From Earliella scabrosa (Eukaryota > Basidiomycota > Agaricomycetes > Polyporales > Polyporaceae): a stretch of 64,000 bases of DNA. The position numbers and the translations under genes are program-made. This document shows, piece after piece, positions 10,951 through 22,321 of the stretch. Where the stretch lies: the NCBI GenBank assembly GCA_022605405.1, contig JABYQQ010000016.1, positions 248,001 through 312,000 on the forward strand, in the 5' to 3' direction. A model generated the notes under the pieces. It had not been told where the DNA came from. It saw only the letters and a program-made list of their open reading frames with translations, and ran no database searches. Each line of letters starts with the position of its first letter. Position 1 is the first letter of the stretch.

Positions 10951-11600
10951 CTAAGGTGAGACGGGCTCGGGGTCCCACATCTGGAGATGGATGAGCGCCT
11001 CCGAGCATTCTGCAAGGGTGATCTGCAACATAAACCGCGATCAGCGTGCGTTCCTCACTCGCGCGGCGCATCCACAGTCAAACCGCACAGTGACAGTGAC
11101 CACTCACAGGCACTCCAACCGCAGCTCTCCCGAGGGTGATACAGTTCCCTTCCGCGTTGGAGACCGTCGGCGGATCGAGGTTGACGGTCCAGATCTGCGC
11201 CGCGTCGTCGGGGTCGCAGTCGGCAATGTAGAGCGTCTGGCTGGAGGAGCCGGGGACGACGCCGTTAGCAGTGATGCACCAGTCACCCCAGGCAATCTGC
11301 GTGGGCACGCCGGAGCCTAATGTCGGGAAGAGGGCGGTGATGTCGTTGAAGGATCCGTCCCCGGGGAGCGCGGCTTGGAGGGGGGCGCCTTGGGCACCGA
11401 ATTCGGGTGCGAAGACCAGAGAGGGATCTGTGTATGATAGGCGAGGGTCAGAGTGGGCAGTGCGAGCGCGGGCACGTCGCATGTTCGTACGTACTCTGCG
11501 TGGCGAAGAAGTGTGCGGCGCTTCCGTGCGGTATGAAGTCTGCCACGGTGAAAGGTGCCAGGGAGAGGACCGAGGCAAGGGTCGCGAAGACGGTCTTCAT
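10951..11600 (-). CDS. Small secreted protein, possibly ricin-B-lectin-like
   Basis: Exons are 11495-11600, 11108-11427 and 10951-11022, coding for 165 residues. The N-terminus MKTVFATLASVLSLAPFTVA is a typical signal peptide, so the product should be secreted. The mature part contains WCITANGVV, LYIADCDPDDAAQIWTV, GNCITLGRAAVG and ITLAECSEALIHLQMWD. This pattern of C-x-A/L and repeated Q-x-W-like segments resembles beta-trefoil (ricin B) carbohydrate-binding proteins, but the match is only suggestive. The start is the only ATG ahead of the signal peptide. The intron 1 donor is GTACGT. It lies tail-to-tail with the MDR relic; no functional link is evident. Confidence 0.7.
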
Positions 11601-12393
11601 GTTAAGAGATGGAAGCGGTGATTGCGGGGTGGGGGAACTCCGGTTGCAATTGGCCTCCACTTGCCCCGCCTCTTATATTGCGAACACATGCGGCCTGCGC
11701 GTCCGATCTCGACCCGTTCTCCTGACGTGCAAGCGGTATGATCCCGGTGTTTCGAGCCTCAACTTTCGGGCTCTCACCGAGCGGTCTGTCGTAGACCGGG
11801 GAAGGACTAGACCATCCAGGCGAGGATGGACCAATCGGGCGGCCTCACGCGGCGTCACGGTATCACCGTAGTTCCCAGATCGTACGTTATAGACCGCTAG
11901 CCAGAGCGCGGTGAACATTGGCAATATGGAGTGATGGAGGAGTTCATGACATACCTACGCGGCGTTCAGATGGCCGTTGCGGATCCTGCCAGTGGGGAAT
12001 GTCAATTTGACATCGCAAAGTTCCAGACTGGAGCAGGAACATTACGATAGCCTGGCATCGTGGCTAATGTCGGGTAGTGTCAGCTTCAGGCCTCGAAACC
12101 TGTCCCGTAGCTCGATGAAGATGCTCACTAGTACTAGGTACTGAAGTACTAAGTTGGATAGTCAGTGTGACGAAAAGCCGGCACGTCTCGACGGTCGACC
12201 TTGCGACCGTACAATGTGACGCGTTGCTCGGATCGGTCCGGCCCGAATGATCATCCAAAAGTGGCCAGCGGCGCTACCATGTTCTAGCTGAGTAGAGATG
12301 GTCTCCTGATGACACAGTCCGTACTAGTGTATCACAGTCATATTCACGCTACATCGACACCTGTTGAGTGCACGAATATGGTTAAATACTCAG
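11601..12393. other. Intergenic region, no gene seen
   Basis: No convincing coding sequence. From about 12285 rightwards the sequence belongs to the inverted duplication and matches 49786-49925 in reverse (the 3' flank of the sister MDR gene). Confidence 0.45.
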
Positions 12394-13731
12394 CTAAACA
12401 GTGTCTTGCGGACGGGCGATCAGCTTCGTCCCACTAACTTGATTGGCCTCTAGCCGTGCAAGTCCATCCGGAATGCCCGCCAAACCTCCAGACAGGATTT
12501 CTACTTTGTTAGGCTGCGTAGAACGCAGACGAAGCAGTGTCAGCAAGCTCTACGAGCTAAGCGTCGGGTAGAATCATCGATGGACGTACCTTGACAGCGC
12601 CTTCCGCGAGCCATCCCGTCAGCCTCTTATACATCTCCTCCCCGGCTTTCCTGCAGTCGGGAGGGTGCACGCTCCCGTGCACATGCACGAGCTTCTTCCC
12701 TGCGCTCTCACCTTGCTGCTTGATGTCCGCGGGGATGACCTCAGGCAGCACGATCACTACTCCACCCCCTGGGGCGACCGCTTGGTACGCAAGCGACTGG
12801 GTGTCCTCGAGCGAGATGGCGTCGTACACGAACTCGAGCGGCTTCCCATCCGTCAGGTTTGGAAGCTCTGCGAGAATGGCCGACGCGGGGAGGGCGCGGT
12901 CGAGGACGTGCGTCGCACCGAATGAGGTGAGGAGAGACATGTTACGCGGGGACGCGGTTGTGATGATCGGCGAGAACCCAGCGAGCTTCGCGATCTGGAT
13001 TGCTAGAGATGCACACTGAGTCTCAGCTCCACGAAGGAGATGGCAGGGACTAACCATACTGCCCGACGGAGGATGCACCCCCTATGATGAATGCAGACTT
13101 GTCGGTGAATGCGCCCTTGCCAGACTCTTCCCAGAAGGGTGGGAAGCACAGGCTCCGGTCTGTGTTGGAGTCATGGTTGTAGAGCGCAAGGAAGACGGTG
13201 GCCAATCCTAGAGAGATAGAGGCTGCTTGGTCGAAGGAGACGTTATCTGGTATCTATGAAGACCGACATTCTATGTAAGAGCGATCATCGTGGAGAAGAA
13301 CGAAGGTGCGCACCTTGGCCGCAAGGGCAACAGGGACTAGGCAGTATTGCTGGAAGGTCGCATAGGGGTTGGCAAACCAGCCTTCAAAAACGCTGTGTCA
13401 CAAAGGATGTCAGTATCCTCTCGCTATGCTTGAGGCGTGTCTGTTGCACAGCGGTGACTCACATTTTGTCCCCCTTTGCGAAAGTGTTGACCTCTGCACC
13501 CACCTCTTCCACAATACCAGCACCATCCGTGCCGGATATGAACGGATACTCTGGAACGAGGGCGGAGAAGGGCGAGTCGACGAGCTTCCAGTCGATCGGG
13601 TTCAGCGCGGCTGACATGACCTTCACGAGGACTTCCTGAGGGCCGGGACTTGGGATCGGGGCCTCTCCTAGAGTCCACTGACCGCCGCGCGAAGGCAAAA
13701 GAACAGCTTTCTGCGTTTTCATGATCGCCAT
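12394..13731 (-). CDS. ToxD-like medium-chain dehydrogenase/reductase (MDR copy 4)
   Basis: Exons are 13463-13731, 13314-13392, 13055-13253, 12590-13002 and 12394-12513, coding for 359 residues. Start MAIMKTQKAVLLPS; an in-frame ATG three codons later is an alternative. Motifs are LNPIDWKLVDSP, YPFISGTDGAGIVEEVG, VFEGWFANPYATFQQYC, GGASSVGQYG and GATHVLDRALPASAI. It is a predicted NAD(P)H-dependent reductase of unknown substrate. It is a second subfamily, longer than copies 1 and 2, with a near twin at 48442-49785 in the other arm of the inverted duplication. Confidence 0.87.
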
Positions 13732-14683
13732 AGCTGAGGAATACGGTAACGTCGAGCTGAGGAAAGGTAATAGCAAGTGAGAAATGCCGATGTGGCTACG
13801 CTCGTAGATTTTTCATGTCGCTAGATATATACCCTGTGAGACAATTCATAAAGGGTCTTACGAGAACGAGAACTTTCAGCTGTGACGTTATGCCGAAAGG
13901 TGGGTTAAGGGGCCATAACATCTATTCAAGTTGTGAGAAGATGCTTAGCAACCCGTCGCACAGACACGCACCTCCGGCACACTGAAGTGATCCAAGAGGA
14001 CCGTGACAGGTGCTTGATTAGTCTTGTTAGAAGGACGAAATCGGAATACGAGTGGAGCAAGTTGAATTTCGGAAGGGCGACTGGCTTCCCTCCTCGCCTG
14101 CAGTCCTTCGCTTCTGCTAACTGTTGCGTAACGAAATGGGGAACCTGAGAACATAAATAAAGGAGGTCCGTAGTTCGTAACTAGTTCTATAGGCACTTGT
14201 TGATGAATGTATCAGCGAGGGATCGACAGCATTTGCCAGTGCTCCCCTGGACTAAGTATGCCACTCTGCTCGGGGTCGCATCTCAAATGCTCACCTCGCC
14301 TACTAGTCTGCTGTCCCGACCGGGATTAACCTAAGCAACATTATCCGTCGCTATAGGCCGCAGTCTTGATCAGCGGCATACTCAACGCTGTCACAAAAGC
14401 TGCGACCCACTTGAACTCCGTAGAGAGCCCGCCTCTCGGCCAACTGCATGAACGGGGTCTCCGTACGCAGTACTTTTGCAATGCTAGTAGCACGCCAGGG
14501 ATCGACCCGGCGCCCGCGCCGAGTTGCTGGACATGTTGTGATGACAACGTGGCCAGCGTTCTGTCCGAGGCCTCGGTAGGGTGCACATCTTCTGCTCGCC
14601 TTGCGCCGTTGCGACACTATTGCCCCGAGCGATATACGAACGAACATGAGTGAGTCGGTACACAAATGCAGTGCATAAATGGC
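13732..14683. other. Spacer between MDR copy 4 and HET gene, duplicated
   Basis: It contains the MDR promoter (ATATATAC near 13825) and sequence duplicated at 47400-48441. An open minus-strand frame near 14351-14665 (TETPFMQLAERRALYG, SFCDSVEYAADQ) looks coding-like, but its counterpart in the second arm is interrupted by a stop. It may be a further HET 3' exon or a separate relic. Confidence 0.4.
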
Positions 14684-17280
14684 TCACCATCTTCCACTTG
14701 GCAGACTGGACCGTGTTGGACAATATCCAGCCATCGCGACAGCCCACAGCACTAGGTCCTCGATGGACCGGCGCAGTGCCATCTCGAGCGGTTCGTCGCC
14801 GGGGTCCGGTGTTGTCATCTTCCTGTGGTTGTGGTCCGGTGACTAGATGAGGTTTTGTGTCAGCGGGCTCCGAGCTTCCTGAGATTGCTATACTCACTGC
14901 ATGCGCTGACTCGCCGATAGCCGTGCGTCTCGTTCTTCCCCTGGTTGGAGCCTGGCTGTTGAATGGGCAGGGATAGTCTCTCTGAGCGGCTTCGCGCGGA
15001 TATTGTCCGTACCGCTAGTGAGCTGTGTCAGTCAACGAAACGTAGAAGGATAAACCGATCAACATACCGCCATTCGCTCGCAGGGTCCCTGTAACCTTCG
15101 GTTGATGTCGATGTCCGTATCGCATGCCGTACCCGCTGAATCGCAGGGCGGGTACTCTTCCCAATAGAAAGTGTGAGCCGGTGTCCGGGAGATGTTCCTT
15201 TGATACTGTACAAATACCGTCAGCGTCGTCTATCTTGAGAACCGTACTCGGTGACATGACTTACTGTACCAATTGCCGGGTCGAGGACGCCAAGGATTGG
15301 AAGGTCCAAGTCGACCATAGGACGGCGACACGATGGTCTCTCGCGCTGAGCGGCGAGGCACTCGTCCAATGTTGTCTTCCTGGAACTGTAGTCGTAATCT
15401 GGTATGGACCCCTCGGTGACGTCTGCCTGTGCTCCAACATCGCTGCGTCGCTCGTGCGCGAGCGGTGCTACGTCGATGCTGTACCAGCTCGCTTCGATCG
15501 ACATCGAAAACCGTGGTGGATAGCAGTGGTCTCCGGGATAGTCGCAGGTCAGTGTGAGTCGCACCTCCAGTCCAACATCCTGCGTGACCTCGGCTGGCCG
15601 CGGGAGAAGGTAGCGCCTCGCCGAGTGGGAAGGGGAGGGGCACGATGTGACGTTCCAGTGGTCCCAGCCTTGTCTGAGGTCGCATGGTTCGGCGGCCTCA
15701 CAAAGGTCGTCCATCGGAGTGACATCGTCCGACTGCGTTGTCGGACGCATCGCGAAGCGGAAGTACCCGGCCGCGTCTGGGACCTCTGAGCACTCGCAGA
15801 GAGCGAGCTCGAGCTCGAGGACAGACAGGCCGTCCGTGATGACGATCTTGTCCGAGTCGACGTTGGAGACCGATGACGAGCGATACCCGAGCGATGCGAG
15901 GCTAGCCGCGCAACGTTCGGACAGATCGAGTTTGTAGACTCGACGAGGGTCGGGAGGAAGAGCATGAGGCCTGACGGGGGTGGCGCGCGGTAGGAACGGT
16001 CTGTGCACGATATAGATCTCCTCTGCGCGCGGGGGTGTCTCGAGTGGGACAGCGAGCGCGCTGCGGTCGGAGTTCAGCGGAATGTACACAAGGCATGTCG
16101 ACTCGCTGTGCTCGGCTACGACGTGGGCGTTCCAACTGCCCAATGGTTCATCCAGCCTTGCGACACCGATTGAGTGCATGTCAACGACCTTGGTGCGTTT
16201 GATGACTAGGCCCAGGAGAAACTCTCCTTTGACCTGACATGCGAGCACAGCGACGAAGACGCTATTGGCCAACTGTATCAGCGGAAGGGTCGCTCGGAGG
16301 CCATAGGAGGTGATGGCGTATGCCGGGGGAGGAATGTGGATGCCGATGATCTCTGCGAGTGCATCTTTCGTAATGCTGACTACGTTCCCGGACGATGAGA
16401 ACAGGGCGGGTGAAGAGGCAAGGAGTGTGTAGTGCGTGTCATCGGCTAATGCCTCGTAATGGACGTCCTGCTCATCTGCGGCGATGGGGACAGCGTAGCT
16501 CCATACAAAAATGCTCTGGTCGGGAATGCGCTTGAGTATCTTCTCCTGCAACCGAAGGAAGGCCATGGGACCCTCGCCGTAGATGATCGGCATGCTGACT
16601 CCAAAGATACCGAGAAGACAGTACGCTTCGTCCTCCTTTCGAGTGGTGGTACGGTGGGCTGCCCAGAACATCCGTCGGGCGACGCTGACGGAATGGACGG
16701 GGATGGTACCGACGAGGACTCCCTGGTCTACTCCAGTGATTTCTTCGACGAGGGCGGCCATGCCATGCTTCGCGCCGATGTATCGCCAAGTGCTCGAGAG
16801 GAAGACGACAATTCGCGGTGCGATGAGTTCCTGTAGCGTCCATCCCCTTGTATACCACCGACTGTGGCGAAATCCTGAAGAAGGCAGGTACGGGTCCTCG
16901 AGGACGTCAACGTCGTGGAGGACGGCGTAACACACCGTGGACCGAGCATACCAGTCGAACATTGAGTTGATAGCCTCTCCAAGTTCGGCGCTGCTGGACT
17001 TGTCGATACAGCAGGTGTCGATCCAGATGAGGTCGATGTCGTCTTGCTCCCGAGCGAATTTGCAGGCCTCGCGAATTTTGGGCCCGAGCTTGTGCAACAC
17101 CGCGTCCCGGGGGATCCTGGGGTCTGCTAAGCGGGCTTGACGAACGTCGTCCTGGATTCTGCATACATCTCCATAGGTTTGCTCCTCCACCATCCAGACG
17201 TGCGAGAGGATAGCATAGCGCACTTCCTCTGGACGCCCGACCGTTTGGAAGTCCCCGGTCCTCGTGTTGAGAAACCTCAT
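14684..17280 (-). CDS. HET-domain (heterokaryon incompatibility-type) protein
   Basis: The large first exon, 15265-17280 (672 codons), starts MRFLNTRTG and shows the HET block in order: YAILSHVW near residue 22, then IDLIWIDTCCIDKSSSAELG near 100, NSMFDWYARSTVCYAVL, and SRWYTRGWTLQELIAP near 150. It is followed by the common KEDEAYCLLGIFGVSMPIIY segment around residue 215. HET domains drive programmed cell death after non-self recognition in ascomycetes; roles in basidiomycetes are mostly unproven. Three further in-phase exons are proposed (15068-15205, 14898-15014, 14684-14842), giving 809 residues. The first of these is supported by strong splice sites (GTAAGT, CAG); the last two are tentative. 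A truncated tail copy lies in the second duplication arm. Confidence 0.85.
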
Positions 17281-18029
17281 CGTAGATGGCGAAAGTCGTC
17301 AATGAGCCAGCACTGACGTCCGGAACCGCGCGAGGTACGAAGCTGTTGGAGCTGTAGGTCAGTTGCTGTCCTAGGGCCGATGGGATGTGGGGGAAGCAGT
17401 TAGGGGTCGCGCGTCCTTCCGAAGACATTTGATAAGTACCAGCGGGTGGAGTTCAAATTCTCAGAAGCTGGTGGTTGCAACACGCAGTTCCAGATTGACA
17501 GTTGCCATCCATCCTCGAGCCCCCTGAGCCGTCGGTTACGACTTCTAACGAGCGCAGGCTGCGGTTTCCAACAACCATCTGTCACTGCACTAGTCCGAGT
17601 CTATCATCGTTTACGAGCTTCGGGTTCAGTCTCCGAGTACTGTGTATTGCCACGCGAGGATCATCAGCGTATCATAAAATCAACCTGCACCGCCAGCAGG
17701 CATTCCAACAGAGAATTTGAGACGGTACTCACAAGCTCCGTCATCGCCGGGACTTATCACGCACCCTGCATACAGGCTGAGGCATATGTACCCAACGTTC
17801 TTTGCGAGTGCATCGGCATTGGGAGTTCAGAAGAAAAGACGTGGCAAGCGACTTGACCACAAAAGGCAACGTTAGCGCCCGACCTGCGCCCTGCGCGCGA
17901 TGCGCCCAGGACTGAGGATGCGCCGCCAGGCGCGCCTCCGCAAGTCTTTCACCCGGACCACATTCGACCTTCGAGACGCCCTCGCCCGTCTCTTTACTTG
18001 TCGCTGTTGGCACCCTGTCTTCATTTTGA
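17281..18029. promoter_or_regulatory. Divergent promoter region, HET gene / DHHC gene
   Basis: The two genes are head to head, 749 bp apart. No coding sequence or clear TATA box is recognised. Confidence 0.45.
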
Positions 18030-19507
18030 ATGCCGCGATGGTGTACAAACCTCGTCTTCCGCTGCTTCAAACGCCTTGAACGCCTAGCAGACAGAATCAC
18101 CGGCGCAGCAGGACCAGTCTTCGTCGCTCTCGCTATCGTCCTGCTCTCTGTCGGCGCGGTCTGTTTCTGTGAGCTATTTTACTACTTTGACACCTCGCAA
18201 ATATCTAACAGCTTTCATAGTCGAGATTGTCCAACCGTCGCTCCCGTATCCATGGCTGACGACGCCAATCTGCATACTCATCGCGCTCAACCTATTCGCG
18301 CACTACTACTACGTGTGCACCGTCACCCCTGGTTTTGTGGACGAGCCGCCACGGCACGCAGGAACAGGGATGCTGTGGGCGAAGAAGAGGAAGACGGCGA
18401 GGCCGTTGACGGGTGTGAGGTGGTCGGAGGATGTGCCGGTGACGAAGGCGGCGACAACCAAGTGCAAGCGGTGTGGACAGATGCGGCCTGAGGTGAGCAC
18501 CCGGTGTTTCTCTTCTACTGTAGGGCGTTGCGAGTGTTCGGCATGTATGCTGAGGGTGGGGTGGTGAGAGGTCTCATCACTGTAGGATATGTAACCGATG
18601 CGTGCTCAAGTACGACCACCACTGTCCTGTGAGTGCCTCATTCTCGATCTAAGTCTTGGCATAGAAACTCTCGCATGCTCATCTTGCTCGTCTAGTGTGA
18701 GTGATGTCCCTGCGAGCTGAACCAGCACCGGACTCACCGCGACGGGCCTTGCCAGGGATCAACCAATGCGTAGGCATCTACAACGAGCGACATTTCGTGC
18801 TCTTCCTGTGCGTAGCCCGTTCAGCTCACACGGCTCTACTCCCGTTGTCTCACTTTCCGAGTTCAGTGTCTACCTCGTTGTATCCACCGCATGCTATGTC
18901 GGCTTCGGCTGGCGCTTTGTTTTCATAGGGCTAGGATGGTTCAACGTACGTTCCCTCCGCTCTCCCCTCACCCCCAACTCCCCAGTAACTGTGTGCTCGC
19001 ACTCAGGAACCATGGCCGTATCGCATGCCGCCTATGGCCTTCCTGCTGACGTACATCCTCGCCACCGTCCTCTGCATGGCGGTCAGCGCCATGGCGAGCT
19101 ACCACCTCTACATGGTCGCGAACGGGGAGACGTCCGTCGAGAGCCAGGATCACGAGCAGTATCGCCGAGTCGCTCGGGACCGCGGAGAGGTCCGTTCTTC
19201 ACTGGTCGCGCGACAGCTGACATCTCATCCTATCCTCGTGTAGTCTTTTGTGAACAGCTACGATCTCGGCTACCGCCGGAACTTGAAGCTCTTCTTCAAC
19301 GTCGGGCCGGATGGGTAGTGAGTACTCATGTGGCTGGTTCTCCTCCGTAATGGACTTAGCATCGCTCTCAGTCCATACTATACGCTCCTGCTGCCCCTGC
19401 GTATCGAGCCATACACCGACGGCCGCTCGTGGGCACGCAGGCCCGGATTCGACCGGCATCTCGGCCTCCGGCCTGGAGAAGAGCTGACGGACGAAGACGA
19501 AGAGTGA
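18030..19507 (+). CDS. DHHC-type protein S-acyltransferase (palmitoyltransferase)
   Basis: Predicted multi-pass membrane enzyme that attaches palmitate to cysteines. Exons are 18030-18168, 18212-18492, 18569-18628, 18696 (a single base), 18756-18807, 18867-18945, 19007-19189, 19244-19314 and 19372-19507; the sum is 333 residues in one frame. Two N-terminal helices ([16 protein letters not shown]; a second around [14 protein letters not shown]) precede the zinc-binding cysteine-rich domain [21 protein letters not shown] and KYDHHCPW, then [17 protein letters not shown]. Two more helices follow ([30 protein letters not shown]). The C-terminus is acidic. The tryptophan codon after DHHCP is assembled as T + GG, which forces a one-nucleotide exon between two normal introns (67 and 59 nt). 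Confidence 0.85.
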
Positions 19508-22321
19508 CGACGCGCTTTAGCACCTACACCCATCGCTATCGTAGTTATCATCATCAAGCTCTGCCGCTTACGGACGTTGTGAGTGTTCGTTTCGCGCTTG
19601 GTGAGGACGATGACATCCCTGCCGGGGCCATACGACCCTTCGAAGCGCTTCCTCTGCGCGCGCGCATGGCGGGACGCTTGGGGAGGAGAATGACTTACGT
19701 CCGGCTTCTGCGATGCGCTTGCTTTGCAAAGCAAGCGCATCTTGAACTGACTGCTTTGTCGCTGGCTGAACTGCAAGGACGAGTGCTGATCGTGACTTCC
19801 ACAGGCATGCATTATATAGCCATAGCCCTCCGGGCAGACCTGACCACGACATCTTGCGCACAAACTGGTCCAGTCCGACTCGGAGATGAACACGAATTGC
19901 TCGTGATCGGGTGGACAAGTGCGAAGCCCACAGTACTAGTGGATCTAGGCATAAGTGCATAGCCTCAGCTCTGCCTCCCGAGAGAGAGCACCATAGGTCA
20001 TTCAGATTTGATCGTGCCGATCATCTCAACTTGAAGAGTAGTGGCAGTACTTACTGCGGTAGTCAGGGATTTGATCTGAGCTGATGACGCAGCTGGTCAT
20101 GATTCAATCGAGTCACATTCTGCAAGTTCACAATGATCTGAGGTCGCAACGCAATTCTACACCCCGTCACCATGTAGCTGTACAGTGAAGGATTGTGAAG
20201 GCCCTCGAACGCTGTGTAACCTGCGCAACATGGCCCGTACGTTTGGCGTTGAATGGACATGTCAGGTTAGACTGCCAGATCTGATTCAAAGATCCCGCAT
20301 TACCCATCCTGAGACCTGACCACTGATCGTGGCCAGGAATATTTCATGTAGATCAGAGGCACACAACATGATCACGGACCTACACCGCCAAATTCCGGAC
20401 ATGCGCCTCCCGGGTGAGCGCTCGCGCTGGTCACCATATGGGTGCTCATCTGGACAATAGCTGAGACCATCCTGGTCCCAGCTGGCCGTTCAGCTGGAGT
20501 GTCCAGCGGACTTCCGGTGTCAGCAGGGCGGATAGCAGCTGGCACATACAGCTGGCCATGAGATGGACAGCAGGATAAGTATCTGTGGTGTTTGTGACAT
20601 ATGTATACTTGGCAGCAGTGGCTGACCAGCAGTTGCGAGTCCTTGTAAGGGCCGCGATATTGGAGCGTGGGCTCACGCCATTGATATTGTTCGACTGGAC
20701 AGGATCATACAGGTCAGTTCTCGACGTGGCTGAAGCACTGAGGTGCACTGCGCATGCTACCCACTTTAGCGCCCACCTAGTAGTAACTTACTGGCACACA
20801 GTGACAGAACCAGGGCAGGACCATTCTGCATCTCTGTCATCTTGTGCAGTGTATGGGGTGGACATCTCTGCTATAGCTACCTATAGTAACCTTACGATAC
20901 AGTTGACAAGTCCGGCGAAGAGCTTGCGGCAATAGGGTACAATGAAGTCATTTGTTTGGCGGTGTTTGGAGGACACGACCATTGCATCAAAGTGCAACCA
21001 CAGATGCAGCTGCGGTTCTTCCGCTTCTTGACTCTCCTCCTGCATGAGCACTCCCATCTCTACGAGCCTCAACCTTGATAGTCTCCGTTGACTATGGTAT
21101 GTGCATCTATAGCTACTCTCTCACTGGAGTCCCAACTAGTGATCAGCTAATCGACCACACCACGCAGGCGTTGGGAGCAACTGTCAACATGAGAGCTCTG
21201 CAAGATGATTTAGGTACGTCTTCATCCGGTGAGTCATCTGCAACCCCCTCAGTTCGTGTCTCGTCTGTTATCTCATGCCATCAAAAGACAGGCAAAGTTG
21301 ATGCTATGTGTGATATTGCCGACCAAGTCCAGTGGCCGCCTTTCAAACCATTCGAGTTGGTTACTCAGGCCGGTACGTGGCATCTGCACTAACCGTATCT
21401 GCTTCTTCAAGTTGTGACACTCATCCGTTTTTGACCACCCAAATATATCCAGGTATTGCAACGGTATTGCCACTGATGTCCTCGAGGTTGTCGACGCGTA
21501 CATGGTCCGGCAGCCGACAGTCATACAGGTGAGTGCAATCCGCTCGTCTCCTCCCATCCGGCCCGCCCCTCCACTATCAACCATTGAGTATCGCCAATAC
21601 TTGTTACGCCGGTACTCCTTCCCTATACATCTATAGGTGGTGGCGTCGCTGCTACCGTACGTAGTACTGATACATGCACTTGAATTACTCCTGTATAATT
21701 GAACTATGTACTATGGTTTGATGTCCGCTGTAATGCGATATTCATGAATTGACCTGATGTCTGATGTGTGTTCATCCACGGGCAGGAACCGATGAGTTTT
21801 ATATGATTACGCAACAAGTAGCCCCATAGCAATCCTGATTGAGCGCACATGTTATGGACAGTGACCTCCAGCTTCCGATCCAGGTGGATTCCAGCTGACG
21901 CGCTGAGCTGGATCCACACTGACCTGGATCCAGCGTGGATCAATTCCGGTTATCACCCGATATTCGGCTGGCGCCTATGCATGGACCAGCTGGTCAACGC
22001 CGCTGGCGCACATGTCGTCTCCACCCAGCCACCAGCTGGCCAGAAATTTGCGGTGTACTGGATGATACGGCCACGATCATGCCGCCATTGTGAACAGCAG
22101 CGAACTGTAGACGCATACATCATTGCTGCAGAGGGCAAGGTGGAACCGATGTGCATAAAACTTCGTCTCGAAGTAACTGAGGCTGTATGGTGGATGGAAT
22201 TGGTCTGAACTCACCACCGCGTCGTTGTGTCATGTTTCCTACTGGCAGGGCAGCATAGGAGCACGAGAGTAAACTAGATGCGCATCTACAATATCCACAC
22301 CCCATGGCAGCCAACATGAGA
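19508..22321. other. Gene-poor 2.8-kb region with repeat-like sequence
   Basis: No gene is supported. Features seen are a perfect 30-bp palindrome at 19712-19741, and two AGCTGG-rich stretches (about 20430-20600 and 21850-22050) with many short inverted copies such as CCAGCTGG. Isolated exon-like pieces include one at about 21450-21530 (DVLEVVDAYMVRQPTVIQ before a GTGAGT donor). It probably consists of decayed transposon and gene debris. Confidence 0.4.
19712..19741. repeat. Perfect 30-bp palindrome
   Basis: The left half GATGCGCTTGCTTTG is followed immediately by its exact reverse complement with no spacer. It lies about 200 bp downstream of the DHHC stop codon. It could form a strong hairpin at the transcript 3' end or be a recombination or assembly scar; the function is unknown. 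Confidence 0.8.

Larger units (their letters stand above)
12285..15615. repeat. Inverted segmental duplication, arm A
   Basis: This segment (MDR copy 4, spacer, HET 3' end) matches the reverse complement of 44755-49925 once the nested transposons at 45023-46801 are removed. Matching landmarks are the MDR gene with identical exon lengths (269, 79, 199, 413, 120), the spacer around 14220-14340 against 47810-47960, the HET tail exons, and the HET codons at 15270-15610. The arms differ by many point changes and small indels, so this is not an assembly duplicate. Confidence 0.85.

Noticed and set aside
14484..14540. tRNA-like B-box GGGTCGATCCC on the minus strand
   Set aside because: No matching A-box or acceptor stem could be paired, and the copy in arm B lacks the motif.
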